Assembly (NCBI GenBank): GCA_947586255.1
Contig: CANPXP010000033.1
Location: 1 to 32,172 of the forward strand
Reading direction: 5' to 3'
From: an uncultured Lachnospiraceae bacterium
GTDB lineage: Bacteria > Bacillota > Clostridia > Lachnospirales > Lachnospiraceae
Length of the DNA stretch: 32,172 bases
Shown here: one piece after another, positions 1-8,260 of the stretch
How the letters are laid out: the number at the start of each line of letters is the position of its first letter
Position numbering within the stretch: position 1 is the first letter of the stretch
The notes under the pieces: generated by a model
The model's input: the letters and a program-made list of their open reading frames with translations, nothing else
The model's database searches: none
Told to the model about the DNA's origin: nothing
Position numbers and translations under genes: made by a program

Positions 1-44
1 TTTTCCCCTGATATTCCCTGCCATAAAAGAAGGAGCGCCGCTCC

Positions 45-63
45 ATAACTATTTCTTAGTTAT
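45..63. repeat. Short perfect inverted repeat (hairpin)
   Basis: ATAACTA (45-51) and TAGTTAT (57-63) are perfect complements around a 5-base loop, followed by TTT. A second small hairpin, GGAGC/GCTCC, lies just before it at about 32-44. Both precede a toxin-like gene, so they could be a weak terminator or part of a structured RNA. The window starts too close to decide. Confidence 0.5.
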
Positions 64-80
64 TTTGCGACACCCCCTTA

Positions 81-109
81 CCATATCAAAAATGAATTTT
101 TTGATATGG
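81..109. repeat. 12-bp perfect inverted repeat overlapping the start of the toxin-like gene
   Basis: CCATATCAAAAA (81-92) and TTTTTGATATGG (98-109) are exact complements around a 5-base loop. The first in-frame ATG of the following reading frame (106-108) lies inside the right arm. It could be an operator, a translation-blocking hairpin, or a scar of an insertion or deletion. The symmetry is seen directly; the function is unknown. Confidence 0.6.
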
Positions 110-534
110 TAAATGATAAGTTCCTTATGAGCAATAAAGAAAATGGAAATTATCGACCACACTTTCTGGCAATTCAAGACAGTAAGAACAAGGACTTGTA
201 TTGGATGATTCCCATTAGTTCTCAGGTCGAAAAGTATAAGAAAATTATAGAAAAGAAGATGGAACGATATGGAAAATGCAACACAATTATCATAGGGAAA
301 TTTGCCGGAAAAGAAAATGCGTTTTTGATTCAGAATGCGTTTCCCATTATAGCCAAATATCTTGATCATGTACATAAGATTGAAAATAAGCCTATTATGG
401 TACATAGCAAATTGGAGCGGACACTAATTGTCAATTTACGGGAAGTATTGGCAATGTATGGACAGGGGATTCGGCTGATTTTTCCGGATATCATAGCTAT
501 ACAAAAGAAGATGGAAGATGAATTAAAAAAATGA
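106..534 (+). CDS. ToxN/AbiQ-like (type III toxin-antitoxin) toxin homologue, probably 5'-disrupted
   Basis: This frame encodes a basic protein of about 142 residues with the blocks RPHFLAIQD, WMIPISSQVEKY and FLIQNAFPI. They resemble my recollection of small endoribonuclease-like toxins of the ToxN/AbiQ/TenpN type, in which 'xRPYxxx...xxIPxSS' is followed by an 'FLIQ'-type segment. The assignment is tentative. The frame stays open back to a stop at 46-48, and its upstream codons (YHIKNEFFD) look like genuine protein, but no ATG, GTG or TTG precedes 106. The ATG at 106 has no ribosome binding site and sits in a hairpin. The natural start was therefore probably lost, and the gene may be a remnant. 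Its strong AT bias, unlike everything after 825, suggests horizontal acquisition. No protein antitoxin is visible; an RNA antitoxin would lie upstream, outside or at the edge of the window. Confidence 0.5.
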   Translation: MVNDKFLMSNKENGNYRPHFLAIQDSKNKDLYWMIPISSQVEKYKKIIEKKMERYGKCNTIIIGKFAGKENAFLIQNAFPIIAKYLDHVHKIENKPIMVHSKLERTLIVNLREVLAMYGQGIRLIFPDIIAIQKKMEDELKK

Positions 535-824
535 GTTGTGCATTTTGGTGGGGAGTGTGTAATGTGAGAGTAGGATAAAATCTGTTTTTAAAGGGCTGTA
601 TATCTCTGTGATTAATAAAACGACATATAATATTAGGAGAAGATCAGTATGGGTAATTAATTTAGGTTTGTATCAACAGATAACAAGATATATACAGTTA
701 TAGCTAATGGAAAAATGAGAAAATAATAGCAGACCGCCGCCACTACCGCAATAGTGACGGCGATTTCCTTTTCTCTTAAACAGGGTACAGTAACCCTTCG
801 TATAGGTGCGCTAATAAGCGCCTT
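535..824. other. AT-rich intergenic stretch without a recognisable gene
   Basis: Nothing here reads as a convincing gene. At 640-651 an AGGAGA motif precedes an ATG that stops after three codons, which may be decayed coding sequence. The right third holds hairpins: the large one at 735-762 (listed separately), a GGGT/ACCC pair at about 783-795, and GGTGCGC/GCGCC at about 806-822. The last lies directly behind the cotJC stop codon and may help end transcription of that minus-strand operon. Composition changes from AT-rich to the window's usual GC-rich level across this stretch. Confidence 0.5.
735..774 (+). terminator. Probable intrinsic terminator
   Basis: CGCCGCCACTA (735-745) pairs with TAGTGACGGCG (752-762) with a single mismatch around a 6-base loop, followed by a T-rich tail (ATTTCCTTTT). 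It fits the end of the rightward AT-rich unit. It could also act on leftward transcription leaving cotJC, although the tail on that side is weaker. Confidence 0.5.
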
Positions 825-1442
825 CTACTTCTTACCTGAGCATTCATCGCAGTCAAACCCCGGATTGAACGCGTAGAAGTTCTTCTCGTTCAGCTTATCC
901 TGGACGATGCGCAGCGCTTCACCGAACCGCTGGAAGTGCACGACCTCACGCATCCGCAGGAATTTGATCGGCTCGCAGATGTCGGGCTCGTGGATCAGGC
1001 GCAGGATATTGTCGTAGGTGGTGCGGGCTTTCTGCTCGGCCGCCATATCCTCCATCAAATCGGTGATGATGTCGCCCTTACTCTGGAACTCGCAGGCGTT
1101 GAAGGGCACGCCGCCCGCCGCCTGGGGCCATACGCCGACGGTGTGGTCCACGTAGTAGTTGCTGAAGCCTGTGGCCTCGATCTCCTCCATGGACAGATCT
1201 TTGGTGAGCTGGTGTACGATGGTCGCAACCATCTCCAGATGCGCCAGCTCCTCGGTGCCGATGTCGGTCAGGATACCGGACACTTCCCTGTAGGGGCAGG
1301 AGTAGCGCTGGGACAGATAGCGCATGGAAGCGCCCATCTCGCCGTCGGGACCGCCGTACTGGCTGATGATGACCTGCGCCAGGTTCGCGTTGGACTCTTT
1401 GATGTTGACAGGGTATTCAAGCCTTCTCTCATAATTCCACAT
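825..1442 (-). CDS. cotJC: Spore coat protein CotJC, manganese catalase family
   Basis: About 205 residues, related to the manganese-catalase (ferritin-like di-metal) fold and known as an inner spore-coat component in Bacillus and Clostridia. The family opening is clear: MWNYERRLEYPV, then QYGGPDGE and MRYLSQRYSCP. The metal-ligand-type helices follow, with GTEELAHLEMV and, further on, EVVHFQRFGEAL. The start chosen is the ATG at 1440-1442, because the longer frame adds unrelated residues that overlap cotJB. Its ATG overlaps the cotJB stop (TAATG), so translation is probably coupled. It is the last gene of a cotJA-cotJB-cotJC operon. The C-terminus carries a CDEC pair and ends in lysines. Expected role: peroxide disproportionation or a structural role in the spore coat, made in the mother cell. 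Confidence 0.9.
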   Translation of the reverse strand: MWNYERRLEYPVNIKESNANLAQVIISQYGGPDGEMGASMRYLSQRYSCPYREVSGILTDIGTEELAHLEMVATIVHQLTKDLSMEEIEATGFSNYYVDHTVGVWPQAAGGVPFNACEFQSKGDIITDLMEDMAAEQKARTTYDNILRLIHEPDICEPIKFLRMREVVHFQRFGEALRIVQDKLNEKNFYAFNPGFDCDECSGKK

Positions 1443-1717
1443 TACGCACAGCCTCCTTCCCAGGGCATGGGCAGCGTCGCCCATTTCCAAGTGCCGCAGT
1501 CGGTCGTGTCCGCCGTCTCAAGCGTCAGCGGGCCGAATTTCTCGGCGTATTCTTTTTTCGCCTGCTTCGTCATATGATTATAGTGGTTGAAGTACTCCAT
1601 GGCGTTTCTGTCCGCGGGATGGGTGTCCAGGTACAGGGACAGTTCGATGGTCACGAAGTTCAGGATACCGATGTCGTGGAGCAGTTTCTCCTGCTCGCTT
1701 GCAAAATGTGTGTTCAT
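1442..1717 (-). CDS. cotJB: Spore coat protein CotJB
   Basis: About 91 residues matching the small CotJB family. The conserved points are LYLDTHPADRNAMEYF near the middle, then KEYAEKFGPLT, and a C-terminal tail ending PWEGGCA. The ATG at 1715-1717 is preferred because it overlaps the cotJA stop as TGATG, the same arrangement seen at the cotJB/cotJC junction. An in-frame ATG four codons upstream (1729) sits almost on top of the AGGAAGGAG ribosome binding site and is less likely. CotJB is a coat protein needed with CotJA and CotJC for coat assembly in B. subtilis; no enzymatic activity is known. Confidence 0.88.
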   Translation of the reverse strand: MNTHFASEQEKLLHDIGILNFVTIELSLYLDTHPADRNAMEYFNHYNHMTKQAKKEYAEKFGPLTLETADTTDCGTWKWATLPMPWEGGCA

Positions 1718-1887
1718 CAGCTGCAGCATCTCCTTCCTGTGAATGGTTTGTCAAGCTCGGGAAAAACCGTGCCGTCGTCGAACGCCTCCTCGAGGTTGTC
1801 GCAGATTCCGTCGAACTGCTGCCAGGGGACATATGCCATTGCGATCGGATATCTGTCACAGTTTTCTTTGTAGATATAATCTTTCAT
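1717..1887 (-). CDS. cotJA: Spore coat-associated protein CotJA
   Basis: A 56-residue protein matching CotJA, with the family segment MAYVPWQQFDGI and then AFDDGTVFPELDKPF before a short C-terminus ending CCS. The start at 1885-1887 follows AAAGGAA at good spacing, and longer upstream extensions run through promoter-like AT-rich DNA. It is first in the operon. About 40 bases upstream on the minus strand is CATATTAT (plus 1927-1934), which resembles the -10 element of sigma-E mother-cell promoters. A matching -35 is not obvious, so sigma-E control is an expectation from the family more than an observation. Confidence 0.87.
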   Translation of the reverse strand: MKDYIYKENCDRYPIAMAYVPWQQFDGICDNLEEAFDDGTVFPELDKPFTGRRCCS

Positions 1888-1930
1888 TGAGATTCCTTTC
1901 ACAAAATTTTCAATGTTTTTAGTATCATAA

Positions 1931-1941
1931 TATGTTATAAT
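1931..1941 (+). promoter_or_regulatory. Extended -10 promoter for the ABC transporter operon
   Basis: TATGTTATAAT contains a consensus -10 (TATAAT, 1936-1941) with the TGn extension. There is no good -35, which extended -10 promoters can do without. It lies about 65 bases before the ATPase start and shares the AT-rich divergent region with the cotJ promoter. A small hairpin (GGATAA 1969-1974 / TTATCC 1982-1987) lies in the leader. Confidence 0.5.
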
Positions 1942-2005
1942 CGTCACAGTGTGTTTGAATAAGTGATCGGATAAGCGGTATTTATCCGGGAAGGAGGCCT
2001 TTGCT

Positions 2006-3091
2006 TTGATACAGGTGGAGGATTTGGTAAAAAAATACGGCGGCCGCACGGCAGTGGATCATCTGTCGTTTACGGTCGAAAAGGGGCAGATCTACGGGTT
2101 CCTGGGACCGAACGGGGCGGGAAAGTCTACGACGATGAACGTGATGACGGGCTACATCGCCGCCAACAGCGGTACGGTGAAGATAAATGACTACGATATT
2201 CTGAAGGAGCCGGAGAAGGCGAAAAGATGTATCGGCTATCTGCCGGAGATCCCGCCGCTGTACACGGACATGACGGTGCGGGAGTACCTGCTGTTCGTGG
2301 CGGAATTAAAGAAGGTTCCGAAGAAGGAGCGGGTATCGCATGTGGAGGAGATTCTGGAAAAAATACAGCTGGGCGAGATGCAGAACCGGCTGATCAGGAA
2401 TCTGTCCAAGGGTTATAAGCAGCGGACGGGGCTGGCGCAGGCGCTGATCGGTTATCCGGAGATTCTGATTCTGGATGAGCCGATGGTCGGTCTGGATCCG
2501 AAGCAGATCATCGAGATGCGCGATCTGATTAAGAGTCTGGGAAAAGATCACACGATCCTCCTGAGCTCGCACATTCTCTCCGAGGTGAGCGCCGTGTGCG
2601 ACCATGTGCTGATTATCTCGCACGGCAGGCTGGCGGCGAGCGGTTCGCCCGAGGAACTGCAGGAGATGATGCGCGGCAAGGCCGAGATCGAGGTGACGGT
2701 CTCCGGCACGGAACAGCAGGCAAGGGAAGCGCTGCAGAGTGTGCAGGGCATCGAGGCCTGCGAGACGGAGGATGCGGCGGAAGCGGGCAGCGTCAGAATC
2801 CGTATCCGCGCCGCAGGAGATACGGATATCCGGGGCGAGATCTCGGTGGCGCTGGCCGGCGCAGGGCTTCCGATCCTGTCCATGAGCAGGGCGGAGAAGT
2901 CCCTGGAGGATATTTTCCTGGAACTCACGGGCGAGGAGAGCGAGAGCGGAGCGGAGACGGAAGAGCCGCCGCAAGGCGAACAGGTCGAAAAGGAGGAGAC
3001 GTCCGGAGAGGAAAAGGGCGCTGCTGCTGAGCCGGAGAAGGCTCAAAATGTCGAGGCAGAGGAGGTGACGGAAGATGGCGGCGATTTATAA
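2006..3091 (+). CDS. ABC transporter ATP-binding protein (GldA-like)
   Basis: A cytoplasmic ATPase subunit of about 361 residues. Walker A GPNGAGKST is at about 34-42, the signature LSKGYKQR at about 133-140, Walker B ILILDEP at about 153-159, and a switch histidine in LLSSHILSEV. The start is TTG at 2006, eight bases after AAGGAGG. After the ATPase core come a small regulatory domain (about 215-310) and an unusual acidic tail of about 50 residues rich in Glu, Gly and Ala. The stop lies inside the next gene (17-base overlap), so the two subunits are translationally coupled. The pairing with a GldF/GldG-type permease suggests the gliding-type or Nos/Gld ABC-2 family. These occur widely in non-gliding Firmicutes, where the substrate is unknown. 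Confidence 0.9.
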   Translation: MIQVEDLVKKYGGRTAVDHLSFTVEKGQIYGFLGPNGAGKSTTMNVMTGYIAANSGTVKINDYDILKEPEKAKRCIGYLPEIPPLYTDMTVREYLLFVAELKKVPKKERVSHVEEILEKIQLGEMQNRLIRNLSKGYKQRTGLAQALIGYPEILILDEPMVGLDPKQIIEMRDLIKSLGKDHTILLSSHILSEVSAVCDHVLIISHGRLAASGSPEELQEMMRGKAEIEVTVSGTEQQAREALQSVQGIEACETEDAAEAGSVRIRIRAAGDTDIRGEISVALAGAGLPILSMSRAEKSLEDIFLELTGEESESGAETEEPPQGEQVEKEETSGEEKGAAAEPEKAQNVEAEEVTEDGGDL

Positions 3092-5201
3092 GAGAGAACT
3101 GCGTTATTTCTTCCATACGTTTGTCGGGTGGCTGTATCTGGCGGTCATGCTGTTTATGACGGGCATTTATTTTACCGTCTGCAATATGCTGTCGGGATAT
3201 CCGACGATTTCCTATGTGCTGCAGTCCATCGTGTTCGTGATTGTGTTCGCGATTCCGCTTCTGACGATGCGTTCGCTGTCCGAGGAGCGGAAGTATAAGA
3301 CGGATCAGCTGATTCTGACGGCGCCGGTGTCGGTCGGAAAGATCGTACTCGGCAAGTATCTGGCGCTGGTGACGGTGTTTGCGATTCCGCTAATCCTGCT
3401 TGGCCTGACGCCGCTTGCCCTGATGCAGGCGGGAACGTTCCAGACGGGCCTGTCCTACACATCGCTGCTGGGCTTTTTCCTGTACGGCTGTCTGGGACTG
3501 GCGATCGGTCTGTTTTTGTCGTCGCTCACGGAGAGCGTGGTGATCGCCGCGGTGCTTGCGCTGATCGCCATGTTTGTCTGCTATATCATGGGCGGCCTGT
3601 GCAACATTCTGTCCAGTACGGGTACGACGGCAGTGGCGGAGATCGCCGTCAAGGTGCTGTACTGCTTCGACATGGTCAGCCGGTTTGACGTGCTCTCCAG
3701 CGGTTATTTTGAGGTGGAATCCGTCGCCTACTACATTACGTTTATCGCCTTTGTCCTGTTCTGCACGGTGCAGTCTATACAGAAGCGCAGGTACGCCGTG
3801 GCCGGAAAGGGGATCAGGCTCGGCGCGTACAGTATTTTCAATATTCTCATTGCCGCGGTGGCGGTCATAGCGATCAATCTGGGGCTCAACTATGTGCCGG
3901 AGCGCTACACCTCCTATGACGTCACTGCGAACGATCTGTTCACGCTCACCGAAGATACCGTGCAGATCGTCGAAGGGCTCACCGACGATGTGACAATCTA
4001 TGTCCTGGCGGACGAGACGGCGAAGGACAGTGATCTGGACAGGATACTGAAGCAGTTTGAGAGCCGTTCCGGCCACATTGCCGTGGAGTATATCGATCCG
4101 GTGGCAAACCCGATGTTTTATTACAAGTACACGGAGACGCCGCCGACGAGCAACAGTCTGATCGTGTCCGGCAAGAACGGGTCTGTGGTCGTGGACTATC
4201 AGGACATCTATGTCTACGAGATGAATTATTACACCTATCAGAGCGAGCTGGTCGCCAACGACGCCGAGGGGCAGATTCTCTCCGCCGTCATGCGGACGTC
4301 CCTGGACGATATTCCGAAGTTTTATGGAATTACCGGCCACAATGAGCTCGCGCTGGACGAGACGTTTAAGAACGCGCTTCTCAAGGAGAACGCGGAGTAT
4401 GAGGAGCTGCAGCTGCAGACGGCGGACAGGATTCCGGCGGACGCGGCGGGGATTCTGTTAAACGCGCCGATCAGCGATTACTCGGCGGACGATGTGAAAA
4501 AGGTGCGCGATTATCTGGAGGGCGGCGGCAACGCGCTGATTGTCATGCCGCAGTGGTCTCAGGCGGCGCTGCCGAATTTTGAGAGTCTTCTTGCGGATTA
4601 CGGTGTGACGCCGGTGGAGGGAGTCGTCGTGGAGGGCGACAGAAACAGCTATTATCAGACGCCTTACGATCTGCTCCCGTATGTTGAGAGGAATGAGGTC
4701 ACCGCCAGAATTTACGAGGGGACGGTGCTTGCGCCGCTGTCGAGAGGGCTTTCCTACGATACGGCCGCGGAGAACATTTCATATACGCCGCTTCTTTCGA
4801 CGAGCGACGACGCCTTCAGCAAGATCGATCCGATGAGCGCGGCTGGTCTCGAGAAGGAAGAGGGCGATATCGACGGCCCGTTCACCATCGCCCTGAAAGC
4901 GGAGAAGCTGTTGGAAGACGGCTCGACATCTCAGGTAGTCATCGTGACATCGGAGACGCTGTTTACGGCGGAGGCGGACGCCGTTGTGCCGGGATACAAT
5001 GTGAAGCTTTTTGGCGGCGTCATATCGAGTCTGGCGGACCGTGAGGCGTCTGTGTCGGTTCCGGCCAAGTATTATGAGATCGGCAATCTGGCTTTTTCCG
5101 CCGGAACGGTCTATATCGTCGCGATCGTCGCGATTTTCGTGCTGCCGCTCGGCTGTCTGATCGCCGGGCTGGTCATATGGCTGCGGCGCAGGAAGAAGTA
5201 G
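3075..5201 (+). CDS. ABC-2 permease fused to a GldG-type extracytoplasmic domain
   Basis: About 708 residues. The N-terminal ~240 residues form an ABC-2 permease with six hydrophobic segments (first at about 14-35; others include the stretch around ISYVLQSIVFVIVFAIPLL). A further membrane segment near 255-275 leads into a large soluble region (about 285-670) of the GldG/auxiliary-transport type with the NDLFTLTEDT opening. A last membrane helix (about 675-700) ends in a basic RRRKK tail. GldF and GldG are often separate genes; here they are one polypeptide, as in many Clostridia. It forms the membrane part of the transporter with the preceding ATPase. The substrate cannot be inferred. Confidence 0.85.
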   Translation: MAAIYKRELRYFFHTFVGWLYLAVMLFMTGIYFTVCNMLSGYPTISYVLQSIVFVIVFAIPLLTMRSLSEERKYKTDQLILTAPVSVGKIVLGKYLALVTVFAIPLILLGLTPLALMQAGTFQTGLSYTSLLGFFLYGCLGLAIGLFLSSLTESVVIAAVLALIAMFVCYIMGGLCNILSSTGTTAVAEIAVKVLYCFDMVSRFDVLSSGYFEVESVAYYITFIAFVLFCTVQSIQKRRYAVAGKGIRLGAYSIFNILIAAVAVIAINLGLNYVPERYTSYDVTANDLFTLTEDTVQIVEGLTDDVTIYVLADETAKDSDLDRILKQFESRSGHIAVEYIDPVANPMFYYKYTETPPTSNSLIVSGKNGSVVVDYQDIYVYEMNYYTYQSELVANDAEGQILSAVMRTSLDDIPKFYGITGHNELALDETFKNALLKENAEYEELQLQTADRIPADAAGILLNAPISDYSADDVKKVRDYLEGGGNALIVMPQWSQAALPNFESLLADYGVTPVEGVVVEGDRNSYYQTPYDLLPYVERNEVTARIYEGTVLAPLSRGLSYDTAAENISYTPLLSTSDDAFSKIDPMSAAGLEKEEGDIDGPFTIALKAEKLLEDGSTSQVVIVTSETLFTAEADAVVPGYNVKLFGGVISSLADREASVSVPAKYYEIGNLAFSAGTVYIVAIVAIFVLPLGCLIAGLVIWLRRRKK

Positions 5202-5232
5202 GCGAGAAAAGATTTTCCCGTATGAGGGGGAA

Positions 5233-5266
5233 TTGTACTTGATTTCCCGGGCGGTTTATGTAAGAA
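5233..5266 (+). promoter_or_regulatory. Possible promoter for the hydrogenase gene
   Basis: TTGATT (5239-5244) lies 16 bases before TAAGAA (5261-5266); TTGTAC (5233-5238) with TATGTA (5257-5262) is an alternative. Both are moderate matches to the vegetative consensus. The 108-base gap between the transporter and hydrogenase genes makes a promoter here plausible. Confidence 0.3.
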
Positions 5267-5309
5267 TAGTCTTGTGAAATAATTAACATGACCGGTTCGG
5301 AGGTATGCC

Positions 5310-6788
5310 ATGAGAGGAATCGATACGCAGGTTCGCAAAAACAGACGCCGGATTTTTAAGGAGGTTGCGAATCTGGCCTATCATTCGGAGAATTTAATAG
5401 ATGATGTGGAGGCGCTGCCGTATCAGATCGTGGACTATGACGAGTCGGAATACGAGAGCATTTACAGGGAGCGTTCCATTGTCCGCGAGCGCATCAGGCT
5501 TGCGATGGGGCTTTCCCTCAGGCCGGAGAACAGGCCGGTGCATCTGACGCAGGGACTCGAGGAGAGCAATATCGCTGAGAAGTATTACGAGCCGCCGCTG
5601 ATGCAGGTCATTCCCTCGGCGTGCAACGCCTGCCCCGAGAATTGTTATCAGGTGACGGACCGCTGTATGGGCTGTATCGCGCATCCCTGCAGGGAGGTGT
5701 GTCCGCGCGGCGCGATTTCCATGAAGGACGGCAAGTCCGTGATCGATCAGGAGAAGTGCATCAAGTGCGGTAAGTGCAAGTCAGTGTGCCCGTATGATGC
5801 GATCTCCCACCAGGTGCGTCCCTGCGCCGGCGCCTGCGGCGTGAACGCCATCAAAAACGACCCGAAGGGCAGGGCGGTGATCGACAATGACCTGTGCGTC
5901 GCCTGCGGGCAGTGCATGGTGAACTGTCCCTTCGGCGCGATTGCGGATAAGTCGCAGATTTTCCAGCTGATTCGGGCGATGCAGTCGGGACAGAAGATTA
6001 TCGCGCAGGTGGCGCCGGCGTTCGCGGGGCAGTTCGGCCCTGACGTGACGCCCGACATGCTCAAGACGGCGCTTAAGGAACTGGGTTTTTACGACGTCTA
6101 TGAGACGGCGCTGGGCGCGGATCTGGGTGCGATTGCGGAGGCGAAGCACTATGCGGAGGAGGTGGCCGCGGGCAAGCTGCCCTTCAGTCTGACTTCCTGC
6201 TGTCCCTCCTGGTCCGTGCTGGCCAAGAAATTTTTCCCGGAGACGATCGACAAGATTTCGAACGCGCTGACCCCGATGGTAGCTACGGCGCGGATCATCA
6301 AGAAGGATCATCCGGACGCGAAGGTGGTGTTCATCGGCCCCTGCGCCTCCAAGAAGCTGGAGGCTTCCCGCAGGACGATCCGTTCGGATGTGGATTTTGT
6401 CATCACCTTTGAGGAACTGGCCGGTATTTTTGAAGCCAGGGGGATTCTGCTCAAAGAGATTCAGGCGATGGACGAGCTGCAGGGCGCGACGGGCGCCGGG
6501 CGTGGTTACGGCGTCGCGGGCGGCGTGGCCAGCGCGATCGAGGAGTGCGTGCGGGAGTATTATCCCGATGTGGAGGTCAATATCGAACACGCGGAGAGCC
6601 TGGCGGAGTGCAAGAAGATCTTGATGTTAGCCAAGGCCGGGAAGAAGAACGGCTGTCTGATCGAGGGCATGGCGTGCCCGGGCGGATGCGTAGCGGGCGC
6701 GGGAACCAACATCGCGATCCCCACGGCAATGAAAGCGGTTGCCGCCTTCAAGGACGCGGCGGACAAAAAGATACCGGATATCGACTGA
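5310..6788 (+). CDS. Monomeric [FeFe] hydrogenase, group B type
   Basis: A 492-residue protein with ferredoxin-like Fe-S cysteines followed by an H-cluster domain. Cysteine motifs appear at about 105-131 ([18 protein letters not shown]), 150-160 ([11 protein letters not shown]), and 196-206 ([11 protein letters not shown]). The H-cluster loops are TSCCPSW (about 295-301), GPCASKK (about 343-349) and EGMACPGGC (about 452-460). L2 reading GPCxxK instead of MPCxxKxxE is the feature I associate with group B enzymes of Clostridia. The expected reaction is reversible proton reduction with ferredoxin, in the cytoplasm. The start follows GGAGG by seven bases. No maturases or partner subunits are adjacent, so it probably acts alone. 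The physiological direction (H2 evolution, uptake or sensing) is not shown by the sequence. Confidence 0.9.
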   Translation: MRGIDTQVRKNRRRIFKEVANLAYHSENLIDDVEALPYQIVDYDESEYESIYRERSIVRERIRLAMGLSLRPENRPVHLTQGLEESNIAEKYYEPPLMQVIPSACNACPENCYQVTDRCMGCIAHPCREVCPRGAISMKDGKSVIDQEKCIKCGKCKSVCPYDAISHQVRPCAGACGVNAIKNDPKGRAVIDNDLCVACGQCMVNCPFGAIADKSQIFQLIRAMQSGQKIIAQVAPAFAGQFGPDVTPDMLKTALKELGFYDVYETALGADLGAIAEAKHYAEEVAAGKLPFSLTSCCPSWSVLAKKFFPETIDKISNALTPMVATARIIKKDHPDAKVVFIGPCASKKLEASRRTIRSDVDFVITFEELAGIFEARGILLKEIQAMDELQGATGAGRGYGVAGGVASAIEECVREYYPDVEVNIEHAESLAECKKILMLAKAGKKNGCLIEGMACPGGCVAGAGTNIAIPTAMKAVAAFKDAADKKIPDID

Positions 6789-6808
6789 AGGATTACGGAG
6801 GACATATT

Positions 6809-8260
6809 ATGAAAATCAGAACAAGATATGCGCCCAGTCCCACGGGCCGTATGCATGTGGGAAATCTGAGGACGGCGCTGTACGCCTATCTGATCGCGAA
6901 ACATGAGGGCGGAGATTTTATCCTGCGCATCGAGGACACGGATCAGGAGCGCTATGTGGAGGGGGCGGTGGACATCATCTACCGGACGCTCGAGCAGACC
7001 GGTCTGGTTCACGACGAAGGCCCGGACAAGGACGGCGGCGTGGGACCCTATGTGCAGAGTGAGCGGCAGAAGCAGGGCGTTTACATGAAATATGCGAAGG
7101 AGCTGATCGACAAGGGGCAGGCTTACTATTGTTTCTGTGACAAGGAGCGCCTAGCCACGCTGACGCGGACGGTGGCCGGCAAGGAGATCAACGTCTACGA
7201 CAAGCACTGCCTGCATCTCTCCAAAGAGGAGATTGAAGCGAATCTGGCCGCGGGAAAACCCTACGTCATCAGACAGAACAATCCCACGGAGGGTACGACT
7301 ACCTTTCACGACGATATCTACGGGGATATCACTGTGGACAACGCGGAGCTGGACGACATGATTCTGATCAAATCGGACGGCTTTCCGACCTATAATTTTG
7401 CCAATGTGGTGGACGACCATCTCATGGGGATCACCCACGTGGTGCGGGGCAACGAATATCTTTCTTCGTCGCCGAAATACAACCGTCTCTATGAGGCCTT
7501 CGGCTGGGAGATCCCCGAGTATGTGCACTGTCCGCTGATCACGGACGAGAATCACCAGAAGCTGTCCAAGCGCTGCGGGCACTCCTCCTATGAGGATCTG
7601 ATCGAACAGGGTTTTCTCTCGGAGGCTGTGGTCAATTTCGTGGCGCTGCTGGGCTGGAGCCCCGACGACAACAATGAGATTTTTACCCTGGAGGAGCTGG
7701 TGCGGAAGTTCGACTATCACCATCTGTCCAAGTCCCCGGCGGTCTTTGACTACACCAAGCTCAAGTGGATGAACGGAGAATACTGTAAAGCCATGGATCC
7801 CGACAGATTCTATGAGATGGCGAAGCCCTATCTTCGGGAAGTCATCACGAAGGATCTGGATCTTAAGAAGATCGCCGCCATGGTGCAGACGAGGATCGAA
7901 ATTTTTCCGGATATCAGAGATATGGTCGATTTCTTTGAAAAATTGCCGGAATATGACGCGGAAATGTATGCGCACAAGAAGATGAAGACGAGCAGAGAAT
8001 CCAGTCTCGAGGTGCTCGAGGAGCTGCTCCCGATTCTGGAGGAGCAGACGGATTACAGCAACGACGCCCTGTATCAGACGCTGCTCGCCTATGTGGAGCG
8101 GAAGGGCTGTAAGAACGGATATGTGATGTGGCCGGTGAGAACGGCTGTCTCCGGCAAGCAGATGACGCCTGCCGGCGCGACGGAGATTATGGAAATTCTT
8201 GGAAAGGAAGAGTCTCTTGCCAGGATACGCAGGGGAATCGCCAAGCTCAGGGAAGCCTGA
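6809..8260 (+). CDS. gltX: Glutamyl-tRNA synthetase
   Basis: A 483-residue class I aminoacyl-tRNA synthetase that charges tRNA-Glu (possibly also tRNA-Gln, where the amidotransferase route is used, as in most Clostridia). The HIGH-type signature is [11 protein letters not shown] (about 9-19) and the KMSKS-type loop is KLSKR (about 251-255). FRIEDTD-type conservation appears as [11 protein letters not shown], and the catalytic-domain block [17 protein letters not shown] is present. The start follows ACGGAGGACATATT, 20 bases after the hydrogenase stop. A longer open frame upstream is only read-through of the hydrogenase gene in another frame. It is likely co-transcribed with its neighbours. Confidence 0.95.
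   Translation: MKIRTRYAPSPTGRMHVGNLRTALYAYLIAKHEGGDFILRIEDTDQERYVEGAVDIIYRTLEQTGLVHDEGPDKDGGVGPYVQSERQKQGVYMKYAKELIDKGQAYYCFCDKERLATLTRTVAGKEINVYDKHCLHLSKEEIEANLAAGKPYVIRQNNPTEGTTTFHDDIYGDITVDNAELDDMILIKSDGFPTYNFANVVDDHLMGITHVVRGNEYLSSSPKYNRLYEAFGWEIPEYVHCPLITDENHQKLSKRCGHSSYEDLIEQGFLSEAVVNFVALLGWSPDDNNEIFTLEELVRKFDYHHLSKSPAVFDYTKLKWMNGEYCKAMDPDRFYEMAKPYLREVITKDLDLKKIAAMVQTRIEIFPDIRDMVDFFEKLPEYDAEMYAHKKMKTSRESSLEVLEELLPILEEQTDYSNDALYQTLLAYVERKGCKNGYVMWPVRTAVSGKQMTPAGATEIMEILGKEESLARIRRGIAKLREA

Noticed and set aside
936-1577. 213-codon plus-strand frame over cotJC and cotJB
   Set aside because: The opposite strand encodes unmistakable coat proteins with overlapping starts and stops.
3390-4340. 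316-codon minus-strand frame inside the permease gene
   Set aside because: Antisense shadow of a clear ABC permease; Arg/His-rich composition without any motif.
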